Below the pieces are notes generated by a model. The model was not told the DNA's origin. It worked only from the letters and a program-made list of their open reading frames with translations, and ran no database searches. Below, one piece after another: positions 51,786-64,000 of a stretch of DNA of 64,000 nucleotides. Position 1 is the stretch's first letter; each line of letters begins with the position of its first letter. A program made the translations under genes and the position numbers. This DNA is from Rhizomys pruinosus (Eukaryota; Chordata; Mammalia; Rodentia; Spalacidae): contig VZQC01013995.1 in NCBI GenBank assembly GCA_009823505.1, positions 1,228,974 to 1,292,973 on the forward strand, given 5' to 3'.

Positions 51786-52937
51786 CTCATTGTTTAATAG
51801 AAGAAGGGGAAAATCTACCAAGTCCTGGCAAACTCATTTTATTAATATCTCAGTATTAGGCATATTTTATGGCAATTTGGCCCAAAATATTGTATTTTAA
51901 AAAGAATGTACTGATTATTTTCCTTAAAATATATATTACTTGTATTAGGTACTACAGTATATAATTATACAAGAGACACTATGAAATAAAAGCTTGACTT
52001 TTATATTATATTTTGCTTAAAATTTAAGATACAAATGTATTTTAGAGATAATTACTTCTTTGCAATTTTCCACATCTCACAAAAGAGGAAATAAATGCAC
52101 ATGTGAGGGTGCATTTTATTCTGGATGTCAAATTTTAAGCGCAGGAATAGCCGAGTACAAGCATACTGAGAGCACCATCTAAGTAGCTGATGTTTTTTTC
52201 CTCTGGTGTATGATAAAATCCCAATTACTAAACTGCTCTGAATCAGCACAGAGTAACGTTGCTCATTTTCAGTCCCAATATTAAGCTTATCTTTGGAAAG
52301 TTGATTGTAAAATAATTTCAAATTGGCAGACAGCATAAAACAACTTCTTTGATATTTGTACCAAAAACTTCAGAAAATGGAGAGGCTTTCAGGTAAAAAT
52401 TGTACTCCTAATTCACCATAATTCTCTACTCTATTTACTGTGATTTTCTCCATTTATGCGTGATACAATCAAAGGATCCGTGAAAATAGGATCATTCATG
52501 TAAGATAGTTTGTAATAGAGTACAGATGAATGGAATATTGCTATGATTGTGATGTGACGTATATAGATATATGAGTGGGAAAACCAGACAGGCAGAAATT
52601 CTTTGAAGATCTACAGGGAGAAACAATTCTCTAGGAAAAAAAAATAGAAGAAAAATATGTGGAAAAAGTAAATGAAAGAGGGAAAGAATTATATTTTTCT
52701 CATTTGTGTTGCTATTAGGAGATACCTGGTCACATAGTGTGCCAACAATAATCAAGTCCAGTCAGGCAAAGCCATTGGGTGACCTGAACCTTATAAGAAG
52801 GAAGGAACTGAAAAGATTACGATGAAAGGAACAAAGCAGACTACACTTAAGTACAAATGAGAATACAAATGAAATATAAATACTGATGGGAGAAGGGTGG
52901 GAATTTGCTAGAATTTAGGACTGCAGGGGTTTACTTT
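51786..52937. other. Apparently low-copy DNA
   Basis: About 1.15 kb with no assigned repeat and no convincing coding frame. Confidence 0.45.
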
Positions 52938-52951
52938 AAAATGGGTAATAT

Positions 52952-53201
52952 GGGGCTGGAGAGATGGCCCAGTGGTTAAGAGCGACGACTGCTCTTGCAG
53001 AGGAGCTGGGTTCAATCCCCAGCACCCACATGGCGGCTAAGAACCGTCTGTAACTCCAATTCCAGGAGAACTCCAGTTCCAGGGGAATCCGACACCCTCT
53101 TCTGACCTCTGCGGCATAGCATGACATGGGTGCACAAACCTGCATACAGACAGTACATTCATACACATATAAAAATTTTAAAAAAATTAAAAAAATAAAA
53201 T
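52952..53201 (+). mobile_element. B2 SINE with perfect 14-bp TSD
   Basis: Full-length B2 of the young local type, with duplication AAAATGGGTAATAT at 52938-52951 and 53202-53215. The A-box region is gatggcccagtggttaagag. The B box is GGTTCAATCC, one base from the ideal. Confidence 0.95.
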
Positions 53202-53215
53202 AAAATGGGTAATAT

Positions 53216-54418
53216 ATTTTTATTGAAGGATAATAATAACTCATATACAGAACATGCATAAAACTCAAAAATGTTATGCTGAGTAAAACAGTCTTACACT
53301 AATGAAGGCGTGTAATACTGTGGTTTCATATGTATGAAATTTTAAATGAGACAAAAGGAATTCAAGGTAAATAAACATATCGAAACTTTATTACTTTAGA
53401 GTAGAAATTTGGACATAAATTGACTTAGAAGAAACAAGTTGTGTGACTTCTCCTGGGGAGAAATGAATAAATGTCTACTTGCTCCAGATAGACATCTATG
53501 ACAGAAAAAAAAATCATCCCAGCACTCTATCTTGATAAACCAATGAGTTTATTGCAGTTATTTAAAGGGGCATGTGTGAGTCAAAGACAGCTACATCACT
53601 GAAAGCCTCAATCAAGCATGGGTAATAAAAGATACATTAATGCTGCATCTATGAAGCTCATTGTCCAATGTGGAGGCTTCTAGGCTGGAGAGTCTCCAAT
53701 CAGCAATTGTTTACTGCCTAGATAACCTTGGGTAGGGCCTTAGGAATCTAACTTTCTCTACTTCCTTAACCTGAAAAGTTTCATGAGCTTCCTGAGCTTT
53801 ATAAGTTTCCTTACTTTCTGGAATCATTATGAACATCCCTCTTCACTATAGGAGGCAGTGTTTCAGTCTGGAAGAAACAGCTATAAAACCAGGTGTGATT
53901 TTCTAAGATGAGGTTTATGTTCTCTGACCATCTTAAAAGGAATTTGGACCAGACATATACACAGATATATCAAAACTCATCAGATTCATCCATTTGACTA
54001 TATGTACATTTTATACCAAAGGAACTATAAACAAATCCACTTAGTGATTCAGAAGTTGAAGAGTTTAGAGAATATACTGATATCTGCACTATATTTTTGT
54101 AATATATCAAAATATAAAATAATTTGATGGATTAAAATATAAGGGATGATACATACAATAAAATAAATTTAAGAATATTGTCTGTAGAATCAACATTATA
54201 CATATATGAATGTTCAATAAATAAGTGTTCAGATTTCTGTGTGTTTGAAAAAATTATAATAAAATCATGGGGGGAATGTGGGAGGTGGGGGAAATTAAAT
54301 AATGTCAGGAAAATTAAAGTCATTGATCCAGAAATTGTACAATTGATGGATTTATTATATCCTTCTGTTTGCTTTCCTATGTATTTGAAATATTCTATAA
54401 TCAGGGTAATAAAATTTT
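53216..54418. other. Apparently low-copy DNA
   Basis: About 1.2 kb of AT-rich DNA without a recognised element. Two facing 94-97 codon frames near 54132-54462 mirror each other on opposite strands and have no domain. Confidence 0.4.
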
Positions 54419-54590
54419 GGCCCAATGAGATGGCTCAGTCGGTAAAGACCCTTCCTACCTGAACTTGGTCCACAGATCCACATGATGAAAAGAGAGAACT
54501 AATTCCTCCAAGTTGTCTTCTAACCTCCACAAGTGTATTATGGCACCTACACATCCACACAGGAGAGATAAATAAGTGAATGGATTAATA
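54419..54590 (+). mobile_element. B3-like SINE
   Basis: ggcccaatgagatggctcag, then tccacatgatgaaaagagag, aactaattcctccaagttgt and cttctaacctccacaagtgt. Confidence 0.75.
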
Positions 54591-55264
54591 AATATTTAAT
54601 ATTTTTAAAAGAAAATTTAAAAAAGATATGAAGATTATCCAAACTGAGTTATTTAACTATGAACATATATTTTCTTTTTCATAATTTGTCATAAAATAAA
54701 AAGGAAATAGAGTAAAATGCACAAAGACAGAAATCCAAGGAAATATAAGAGAACAAAATTAAAAATGCCAGTAGTTTCAAAGGTGGTCATTTTACTTTTC
54801 TTTATATCAGTTCCACTCTGTATCCTGATCCCTTCATAGAAATTGGGAATCCATCTCTTTTGAATGGTAAGAAAGTTAACCATGAAGAGTAGGAAAGGTA
54901 GTCACGAAGAATACAGACTTTTGAACTACATGAAGCAACATGATGGACATTGGAGCCCAAATGTCAGCTTTCTGTAGTTCTGTCTACCTCCAATTTCACT
55001 TCAGTTCTATTTGCATGATGTTTGGCTAATATGTAAATGTTCCACTGAATTTATTCATTTCCCAGATTCTAAATCAGCTAACTAGCCTGGATACCTGAAG
55101 CTCCTTTTGTTATTTGATTTACTAAACACTAACCTGCCTTGGCTTTGTCTTATATTTTAATTATCCTGCACCAGTCTTTTTCCTTCATACCAACACTAGG
55201 CTCTATTACTTGGTACTATTTGTTGACATCATAATATACACTTTTGAAAGACTCATACTTAGTT
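54591..55264. other. No recognised feature
   Basis: About 670 AT-rich bases without an assigned element. Confidence 0.4.
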
Positions 55265-55382
55265 TTATTTATGTGTGTATATGTATGTGTGCGTATGTAT
55301 GTGTATGTCATCCTAAAAACCCAAGTGGGGTCCTCTAGAAGAGCAGCATGTGTTCTTAACCACTGAGAAACCTCTCTGCACC
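55265..55382 (-). mobile_element. B2-related SINE remnant
   Basis: TG-rich tail at left (atgtgtgtatatgtatgtgt), then cccaagtggggtcctctaga, agagcagcatgtgttcttaa and ccactgagaaacctctctgc, which is the reversed head. The middle of the element is missing. Confidence 0.65.
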
Positions 55383-56142
55383 CCCTTATGATAATATGTA
55401 AGTTTTTATAAACTTCTCTAGATGTGGAGAAAGGTAGTGAATACATAACCAGTAATTTCTCTAAAACTTCTAATGCCGTTTATAAATTGTGTTACTTAAT
55501 CTCAATTTTTATTAAATATTATCCAAGCATCTGGTTAGAAAAGATGGGTTTAGCCGGCATTTTGAGAAAAAAGATATTTTGTTACTCAAGGGAACATCCA
55601 AAAGGAAGAAACTATGCAAGATGTAAAGTGCTTTTTATTTTTAAAAATTAAAAAACTTCTAATGTTCTATATTGTCCAGCCATTCTCTAGAAGGTCCATG
55701 TGTTCTACATCCTCATCACAATGGTAAAACTTATAACTGATGTACTGATGTGGAAACAGATGTCATTGCTTTCAACTGTTTTTGTCAGTCACAAAATGAA
55801 TATACACCCTCTCTCTTGAAGATAGGGCTACATCTCTGAGGATTAGAGGGAAAAAAAGTTCAGCAGCTTGACAAAACTTTCAGTTGTAACAGCTAAACTG
55901 GATATCTTTTTACACATTACAATTTCATAAGTTTAAATTCTGTATAAGAACAGGAAGGAAGAGTTCTCTACCCTGGCTCATGTAAGTTAATTCATTCTTT
56001 CTCAACACAAAGTGACTAGGATATGATTGCTTCTTAAATCAACTATTCAGAAGTAGGATAACTATAAAACATACAAGAAAAGAAAACAGAAAAATCGATG
56101 GTTATGTGATCTAAGAATAAAGAAAAGTGCTGAAACCATTGC
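55383..56142. other. No recognised feature
   Basis: About 760 bases without an assigned element. Confidence 0.4.
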
Positions 56143-56665
56143 CTTATGTTCATATGAGCAAGGTCCCAGGAGCCTGTAAGACTCTATTTCCATATGGCCG
56201 TGCACCACCTCCCCTGGCTCTTATAATCTTTCCACTTCCTCTTCTGCATTAGTCTCTGAGCCCTGGGTAGGTGAAGTTTAATATAGGAGTCCTGTCCAAG
56301 GACCCACATTCTACAGATTCTTATTCTCTATCCATTTGGTCATTTTGTGCAAATCTGAGCAGACAAAAACCTACCATAAAACTGGAGAAATGGGCAGTAG
56401 ACCCCAAACTGACCTGGCTAACTATTAGCAGCTGATTACTGCTGGTTGAGGGAAGGCTGATCTTTAAAAAGGAGAGACTGTAGATAGGCTGACTAGATCT
56501 CAGTGGATGAACTTACACTAAGGACACTAACTTGACCCATTAGGACTTAATACAAATGACAGAATGCATGAAATCCAGTGGGGGAAATACGAAAGGGTGC
56601 CATTGAGGAAGGGGTATAAAGATGATTAAGATGTTCTGTATGAAATACATAAAATTTTCATGGAT
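56143..56665 (+). mobile_element. Small twin-primed L1 3'-UTR insertion
   Basis: The left part (56143-56338) is the reverse complement of a sequence like 34565-34765. The right part (about 56350-56665) is a forward match to 34790-35100. In L1 coordinates the inverted piece ends about where the forward piece starts, as twin priming predicts. It ends in tgtatgaaatacataaaatt. Confidence 0.8.
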
Positions 56666-56819
56666 TTTTTTACTAAAAATAGACAATAAAAAATAAACTT
56701 TCTATTTTTAGCAGAAAAAAATAACATTGCTGATTTTCTGGTAATAAACACTGGCATTTATTGGTTGGTAATCCTGAAAGGTGCTGAAATACTTTGTAAT
56801 GAAATAACATTACCTAAAT

Positions 56820-57060
56820 ATTCTATTTTATTGACTTTTTTATGTGTTTCACACATAATTTTTCAGTCAGTCTTAATCGCCATTATACCTGCTTCTCCCT
56901 TGGCACCCTCCAGAAGCCTCCCCACTCCCTACTGCCCCAGAGTTCACACCTTCTGTCATTTCTGCTAGAGTCCATTGTGCCAAATTACTCTCCCTGCTCA
57001 CTACTCAGTGCCAGCAACTCCCCTGAGCTCTAGTTAGCTTATCCACAGTCTCTTTTCTAA
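56820..57060 (-). mobile_element. L1 3'-UTR, reverse, diverged
   Basis: ttattgacttttttatgtgt, ttcacacataatttttcagt, a C-rich region at 56890-56940 and cacaccttctgtcatttctg follow the order of the L1 tails at 39711 and 45930. Confidence 0.55.
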
Positions 57061-58639
57061 AAAGGCCAGGTCATTCTTTAAAAGTGTTTGCTCTAGTCCT
57101 CTGATAAGTCTTTGTTCAATAGAAGAATGAAACATTCTGACTAATCGAGGCAGAAAGAGAATTTAATTAAAGAATATTAGATTTTTTTTTTTGTCAGGAC
57201 TTCAGAATTGAGCTTGGAGTTAAGAACAATGTTCAATATATTTCAGACCTGCCTTGTGAAGACAGTTAGTGCTGTTCCTAGACTCATAGCAATAGACTTC
57301 AGACCCAAGAGTAACAGTGGTAGATATGGCATTACTGCTTGGGCCTACTGTTACAGACACTCCTGAAAAACAGAATGGAGATTTCTGCTTATGAAAAAAT
57401 TTCCTGTATGCTTTGATTCTTTGCTCATTCATTTGAATCTAGAGAGGATTGATTAAGAAGAGCAAGTGGCTACACTTCAACAATGAAAGAAGCTGAGAAT
57501 GTGAATATCTGGTATTTTGGGCTTCTATGGTGGTAGGAATACACTAGTAGGTAACTTTGTGCTAGGCCAACTGTGTAGGAAGTGTCTCACACATGGAAAG
57601 GAATTTTTATTCCCTTCAAAAGCAATAAAAGGATGAATAGTTGTTGTTACCCTTTCTATCATTCCCCAATTATTCTTCATGTTCAAATCTATTTAATTAT
57701 TTTATTCAAGCATCACAGCATTATTAGGCACTCTTTTCTTCATGATTTTGGCATCTACATTATTTCCCCTTTGTTTCCATATTAAAACCTATCTAGGCTA
57801 TGGTTATAATACCTTAAAATTCTTCATTAAGCTTGTTTATATGGGCCAGTGCATTTATCATCGAACCTTAATATTCTCAAGTATAAAACTTACATCATGA
57901 ATCAATATGCCAGACCCAAGATGAGAGCATGGATTCATTAGGCAACAAGATTTCAACTCTTTTCTCAAGACTTTGGTTTAGTCTTTGATGACAATGTTTC
58001 ATTGTCCCTATTGGTCCTGATTCTTCACCCATTTCTGAATCTAGTTTATTTGCCATATGATTTATTATACCTCCCACTAAAGGGGCACCTTCTATTTCCC
58101 TTTCCCACTTAAATTTGAACATATCCATTTGGTTTGGTCAATGAAATAGAGCAAATTAGACAGAATTAAGCTTACACCTTCAGAGATAATATGCATTTCC
58201 ACTTTTAACATCTTGTACCTATATGTGGCATCAGTATGACATCCATACACACTGATCTAGAGAGGATGGAAGATAATTAGAATAGGATAATCTCAGTTAA
58301 GTGTAGTTCTCTGAGTTTTAGGGTGGTTTGCAAGATAGAGTCGTGATGGTTCTAAAGCACTGATACTTTTGTTAATGATGAACTAATAGAAATTTTCGAG
58401 AGGGAATACCAGGATTTTATACCCTTATGGAATGTAAAATAATGTCTTGTGTTTAAATCATCTATTGAACACTTTTTAGTAGATAACTTGAAACCTGAAT
58501 GTTGTTCTTAAACTTTTAAACATGAACCTAAGAAAAATGTTCCTAGACATGAGGACTGACAGTAGAAAGACAGGAAAAACACCCTAAATTAGAGCAGATT
58601 ATCATCACAATAAACTTTTATATTCTTTGCTACTTGGAT
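57061..58639. other. Apparently low-copy DNA
   Basis: Almost 1.6 kb without recognised repeats or coding frames. Confidence 0.45.
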
Positions 58640-59055
58640 ACTGTTCTAGTTTCTCTTTGATTGCTGAGACAAAACACTGTAACCAATACCAACTTGGGGA
58701 GGAAAGGGTTTATTTGGCTCACATCTCCTGGGTCACAGTTCATCACTGAGGGAACCCACCAAAGGAACTCAGGGCAGGAACCTGGAGGCAGGAGCTGAAG
58801 CACAGTCCATGGAGGAATGCTACTTACTGGCTTGCTCCCCTGGCCCATGCCCAACCTGCCCTCTTATACAGTACACAACAATCTGCCCAGGGGTGACACC
58901 ACCCATAGTGGGCTGGTCCCTCCCACATTGCTCAACAATCAAGACAATTCTCCACAGATGTGGCCACAGACCAGTCCAATGGAGCCAATTCCCCAATTGA
59001 GGCTCCCTCAACCGAGGTGTGTCTAGTTGACACTAAAGCTATCCAGCACAGATAA
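58640..59055 (-). mobile_element. Rodent DNA-transposon-like repeat
   Basis: Reverse copy of the family at 11580-11990 and the more complete of the two. Its sense strand starts tgtgctggatagctttagtg and ends gagaaactagaacagta. Both ends are visible here, so it is the better template for defining the family. Confidence 0.65.
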
Positions 59056-59216
59056 CTTCTATGTTCCCAGAATATTTTTAAATTTTTATTGATTATTTTT
59101 AATTTCATGCAATATTTTTTATCATATTTAGATCTTATCCCCTATATGCACCCCTTTTAATTGCCCCACACAATTCCCTGGGCTCTATTATATATAAAGA
59201 CCTATAGAGTCAAATT

Positions 59217-59218
<2 letters not shown>

Positions 59219-59268
<50 letters not shown>
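59219..59268. repeat. (CT)n microsatellite
   Basis: An uninterrupted TC run of about 25 units. Confidence 0.97.
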
Positions 59269-59270
<2 letters not shown>

Positions 59271-59434
59271 GCAACTACCAATTCCCAATAGTTCCTCAGC
59301 AGAGGTTGGAGCTTTTTATCCACTACTTTCTATGCTGGAATTTTTTTCTATTTTGAGTTATATGGATATTATTACCATTATTCTGCCCAGTGAACATTGT
59401 ATTCAACTGACTTTAAATGACTTCTTGTTATAGC

Positions 59435-59672
59435 CATAGATTAATGCATCTCTCAACTCTCACCAGAGACTTCCTCATGCAGCAGATAGCAATTAATACA
59501 GAAATCCACAACTGGTCAACATGCAGAAAATAAGAGACTGCATATTGCTCACCCCTGAATGGGACACCTATATGAAACACATGTCTCCTAAACCTCAGGG
59601 ATCATTGTAGAAGGGATAGCAGAAAGATTGTAATAGCCAGAGGTGGTGGATGACCACAAAGAAACAGAATAC
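59435..59672 (+). mobile_element. Old L1 3'-UTR fragment
   Basis: Forward similarity to 34490-34720: atgcatctctcaactctcac, acaactggtcaacatgcaga, cagaaagattgtaatagcca. Confidence 0.65.
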
Positions 59673-59775
59673 TTTTTTATACAAATGTTTATTATATAAG
59701 CCAGGCTGGGTTGATACTCCTTCCTCAGTCCCCTAAGGCCTTAAGATTGCAGTTGTGTGACACCAGACCCAATCC
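59673..59775 (-). mobile_element. B1-like SINE remnant
   Basis: ccaggctgggttgatactcc, ttcctcagtcccctaaggcc and tgtgtgacaccagacccaat are a very diverged reverse B1. Confidence 0.45.
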
Positions 59776-61084
59776 AGAGTAACATCATTATCCCCATTGC
59801 TTAGATGAGGAAGCAAGCTAAGGAATGCTATTTTCCAATGATTATAGGCTAATACTTAGTAGAAACAGGAATTTTACTAAAAAATGTCAGATTCCATAGT
59901 CTGCTCTCTGTATACTTGCTATTTCGATTAAGAGAAAATTCTAATACATAATTTAACAGTTCATGCTAATAATTATATGGCACTTTATGAAATATTTGCA
60001 CAGACATTATTGCATTGGTTTGCACATATTTATAAAATGGAGGCTATTATGCATATGCTCATTTTAAAGACAAATACTAAAGTTTTGAAGTGCTGTATGA
60101 TGCTTGCCCAACATAAAATTAGTGAAAAATCCTGGCACCAAACAGCAGGAATTTTCTGCCCTAGTGTCATATTGAAACATTTAAAATAGCCTTAGTACAA
60201 ACAATTAAGACTATTGTTCAGATGAGTGAGTATCCCTGGATACTTGGTTAAAATTTCTGAATTTAAAAATGGTCTAATAGAAGCAACCAAGCAAAACAAC
60301 TAAGTCATTCATTCCTACTGAAGATTTTAATTCACTTTCTCTATTCAACTGATGTGTAAAGTGAACAACTCTATAAACACATTCAGTTGATACTGTCAGA
60401 ATACATCCTAAATTAGTTATTTCTGTTCGTATTTTATTTTGAATTGTTTATCTACGGCTCTCTTTCAATTTTACTCAAGAAAAGTGCCTTTTTGCTCTTA
60501 TGTTACTCTGTACATCACTGTAGGCCATCACTGTGAAATTTATTTTGCCTTTGTTTTCACCCTCTTCTAGTATTGTTGTACAATACCATTTACAAAGACA
60601 AGCTGTTAACATTAGGTTACAACAATAATAAGTGTACTTCTCTTTTTGAACATTACAATAGGAGTGTTCTGTTTTTAAACATAAATGTTCCTGCTTTGAT
60701 GAACATTCCATTTGCATTTGTCTCTTTCAACTTTTCTAAAATGGAAATAAAATTGTCAATCAAAACAATAATCTTGCAGGTGAATTCTAGGCGGATCATT
60801 TGCAAAGACAGAAACAGTAACAGAAGACAAAGAGAAAACACTATCATATTTTTCAAAAGAATATGTCACTATTAACATACCTATTACTTGAAATTTAGGC
60901 ATAATTATATTTCATACTTCATAAACTTATCCTCAAATAAAGTTTTCTAGATATAAAATTCTATCCTTTTTGCCATGAGTTTAATTCCATGGAAAGAAAA
61001 CAGGCCTAAAGAAACAGAAGAAACCTGAATTTAATGTTGGGCATATAGTTCTAATCATTAATGAGATGTTGGGCAATCTTTTCC
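59776..61084. other. Apparently low-copy DNA
   Basis: About 1.3 kb of AT-rich sequence with no assigned element. Confidence 0.45.
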
Positions 61085-61285
61085 ATTTTCTTTTTTTTTC
61101 ACATAAATTTATTTTTATTTTTTTAACAAATCTAGACCCGTGTTCCCGCCCATTCCCCCACCCCGCCAGAGCTCATGCATTCTGCCAAACATGCTTTTCA
61201 TCTTTTTCTCAGTCTTTCTCAATATTCGCCATGAGGAAGTTGACTGTTTTGAGAAGTTCACTGTTTCAGTCAGTAATCTTCCATT
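61085..61285 (-). mobile_element. L1 3'-UTR, reverse
   Basis: Tail at left, then a C-rich tract (cccgcccattcccccacccc, near 61144), then gctcatgcattctgccaaac and catctttttctcagtctttc. Close to the copy at 45930. Confidence 0.75.
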
Positions 61286-61847
61286 TTCAATACAGATTAC
61301 ATTAAAATTTTGGCATTGATCACATTTTGAATTATACGACCTATTTTTTAAAAATATTTTGAATGTTAAAGTAGCCCCTGTGTAACTTTGGAGTCCTAGG
61401 AAACTGACCCCAAGAGAAAATTTCAATTGGAGGCAGTCTACTTGGGGTGTGCTCTTAGAAAATATTGGAAGAAGAGCAAGCAAAAGAGACAGAAAAAAGC
61501 ATAAAGACGATAGATTTGTTATCAGTTACTAGTGTAGGAAACTGGATTTTAATCCTCCTGGGATCTCTAGTGAATAGCATAGAATATACTTCTGTGCTAC
61601 AGCAGCTAAGCTAGAGTCCCTTGTCTATTTTGAAATGAACAGATGATTCTGAGACCATAATCTATACAAGACATCTAGTTTGCTGTTGTTGGGCAGGCCA
61701 AGTGCTTCCAAAAACCATGCAGTCTTTTGTTAAATCCATAGTTTGGGGCACAACATGTTTCTGATCCTGTGTAAGCCTGAAATACGAGGGGCTAGGAGAA
61801 ACTCACCATAAAGTATGGCGTATCTTTCAATGAAGATATCCCAAGGT
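61286..61847. other. No recognised feature
   Basis: About 560 bases without an assigned element. Confidence 0.4.
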
Positions 61848-61985
61848 GCTGGAGGGTAGCTCAGCGGTTGAGTGCACTGGCTGTTCTTTCAGATGATGGT
61901 GCTGGTTCAGTTCCCAGTACCCACATTGTAGCTAACAACCATCGTAATTCCAGTTCCATGGGATCAAACACCCTCTTTTGACCTG
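61848..61985 (+). mobile_element. B2 SINE, 3'-truncated
   Basis: gagggtagctcagcggttga, ggttcagttcccagtaccca and gttccatgggatcaaacacc. Ends near tttgacctgcag, before the A-rich tail. Confidence 0.8.
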
Positions 61986-63559
61986 CAGAAGTCAGAATAG
62001 GCCCAAGAAGGTTTTTTGTTGTCCGAGATCTGGGCTATCCTATGTATGAGCAAATTCTTGGCACACAAGTTTCAAGAAGAAACAGAAGCCGTCTTATAGC
62101 CTGTCCCATGAAAAGAGGATTTGTTTGTTACCCAAGCTTCCTTTGAAATCAGGATTCTACCAATCAGATGCTAACACTTGAGATCAAGGCAAGTGACAAC
62201 AGGAGGCAGCACTAGCTGGCAGTGGATGGGCATCCAGTCTCCAAAGCAACTGTGGCAAAAGGATGGTTAGTGACGCTGCCCTGTGTTTAAGATTTCCAGT
62301 AGCAGCAGTATAAGCTTTAGAATGGTGTTTGATGGTGGCCATAGCATTATCTTTACCAGACAATTTTTAAGCCTCTCTCAGCAACATGCTTATTTTCTGT
62401 GCTCATTCTGCCTTCCTGAAAATAATGTGCTACTTTGACTTATCAATACATTTGATATTAGCTTCAATTCTTCAGGGTCATTTTTTTATTCTTTAAAACT
62501 GAAAATATTAACAAATGCAACAGATTTGGGGTGGTTCCCTGAAAATATTATTTTTAACAGCTTCTCAAACTAAAGCAAACTTGAAGAACCACTGGATTAA
62601 CTCTATTTTCTCAAAGGGAAAATAAGTATAATGGCATATGTTCAGTAGAGCGCGTGTGATGCTCAAATAAACTAATTACCTGAGAGGAACTTCAAAAGCA
62701 TGAATAAGATGATTTCACAATTGAAGGCATCAACTAAATGATAATTTTGGAGTAATTTTCCACTCAAAATGAATGGATTTCATTAAAGCATCCAACTACC
62801 TTGCAAACGAACATATTCAAATGCCAATACCTTGCAGAGAACTACCTGGCTAATCTGAACTCAAATTTGCGTCAATTACAAAAATAATAGCTTTACTTCA
62901 CACTTTCATATATCCCAGCTATTTATAACGTGATGTCATAGTTCCTACCATCAAGAGCTAATATCTAGTTCTCATTTTTTTGCTCTGGCTACACAATTTA
63001 TTTTGGCTGATAGAATTTGAAGGAAATGTCATTGTGCCCAATTTTGAACTTAATCCTTCAAAACTTTTTGGTATTTTCTTTCTTTCTCTTAGGACTCTAC
63101 TAGCTAACCTGTGAATAAGCACAAGACTACTGAACCATGAGTGAATACTCACAGAAGAATGGAGTGGTCTTAACTAATAGCCAGTCAATCATTAGAAGCA
63201 GAAATACCTCTATGTCTCGGGTTGAAATCTTGACCCATAGATCATTGTTTTAGGTTACTACATTTGAATATCATTTATTGTGTAATAATAGATAACATTC
63301 TATCTCTAATATATTTTCTGGGTTCTCTCCAGAACTTGAGACAACTTGGGGCCTGTAAGAAGATTCTTGACTTGGCATGGTTCAGGTACTCAATGTGAAG
63401 CTGTAAGTATATAGGGCGGGCTAGCTGCTCTTTTACTCTGGCTTATCCCTTCACTTTTAGTAGTTAGATTCGTAATTTAACACTCTCTTACTGGGTAACA
63501 AAGTGCTCTGTCTTGTGCCCCATAATGTCTGTATGAATAGGTACTTGTTAAAGGTGCTG
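61986..63559. other. Apparently low-copy DNA
   Basis: About 1.6 kb with no recognised repeats and no convincing coding frame. Confidence 0.45.
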
Positions 63560-63770
63560 TGTTTTAGTCAGTTTCCTTTTATTGTTACTAAATAACTGAG
63601 AAAATAAACTTACAAAGGAAAGATATTTTTAGTTCATAGTTTCAGAAGTTTTGGTGTATGGTCATCTGTCCTCAACTCTTTGGGCTTGTGGTAAGGCCAA
63701 ACAATGGTAATGTCTCATCTTAGGATAGCTTGGAAAGGAGGGAGGAAGGGAAAGAGAGAGAAAGAGAGAG

Positions 63771-63823
<53 letters not shown>

Positions 63824-64000
63824 AGGGGATGGGAGGGGAGGAGTAAAGAAGTGAGGAGAGGAGATTATGACAAGAGAGTGTCATTGATGAAGTCAGAGTC
63901 CTCATTTCAATGAGAAGAGATGAGATTATGACAAGATATAGTCCATGAAAGCATTATCCCCAAAGACATATTATTTTCAAGATGTCCTGCATCCCAAATT
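63560..64000 (+). mobile_element. Rodent DNA-transposon-like repeat with (GA)n expansion, cut by window end
   Basis: The start (tgttttagtcagtttccttt, taaataactgagaaaataaa, aaaggaaagatatttttagt) and the later atgacaag-containing part resemble the repeat at 47215. A GA tract (63738-63817) lies in the position where related rodent repeats carry a GA-rich stretch. The element runs off the window. Confidence 0.45.
63738..63817. repeat. (GA)n microsatellite
   Basis: About 80 bases of GA-rich sequence with a core of more than 20 uninterrupted GA units. Confidence 0.96.

Overview
This window is nuclear DNA from a muroid rodent. It is dense in B1, B2, B3-like, B4 and ID SINEs and in L1 retrotransposons with rodent-type ORF2. 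The B2 tails and the L1 5' monomers do not look like house mouse or rat to me, so I lean towards a cricetid (hamster, vole or deer-mouse group), with moderate confidence. I see no intact host protein-coding gene and no RNA gene outside SINE heads. It reads as intergenic or deep intronic sequence. The only host-gene relic is a processed pseudogene of NONO (p54nrb) at about 49037-51410.

Layout: 1-2.1 kb is a SINE cluster plus a rodent repeat expanded into a 44-bp x 10 minisatellite. From 2.9 to 5.7 kb lie two copies of a roughly 1-kb dispersed module of unknown family. From 9.2 to 9.7 kb is a 5'-truncated L1 with a perfect 15-bp target-site duplication. From 11.6 to 18.55 kb are a DNA-transposon-like repeat, L1 3' tails and a near-full-length but broken L1 (two 5' monomers, ORF1, ORF2). 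From 21.8 to 25.5 kb are a third module copy, L1 tails and B1s. From 28.4 to 31.2 kb an ancient L1 is interrupted by a solo LTR, two B1s, a fourth module fragment and a B2. From 31.2 to 35.1 kb is an L1 with a 5' inversion (twin priming). From 36.7 to 41.7 kb are a second L1 with different, TATA-bearing monomers, more SINEs, L1 tails and a candidate LTR inside a B2. From 45.9 to 47.6 kb are L1 ends and a second copy of a 330-bp dispersed repeat. From 49.0 to 51.4 kb is the NONO retrocopy. The last 12 kb is sparser, with a second, smaller twin-primed L1 tail at 56.1-56.7 kb.

The elements are linked mainly by L1 machinery. B1, B2, B4, the NONO retrocopy and the 1-kb module carry A-rich tails and, where I could find them, target-site duplications expected of L1-driven insertion. 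The strongest candidate for something undescribed is the 1-kb module. At least five copies are present, one bounded by its own 16-bp duplication. Two different 3' tails are joined at the same internal point, and one tail is an L1 3'-UTR segment. Family names for old repeats are from memory and comparison within this window, not from a database search.
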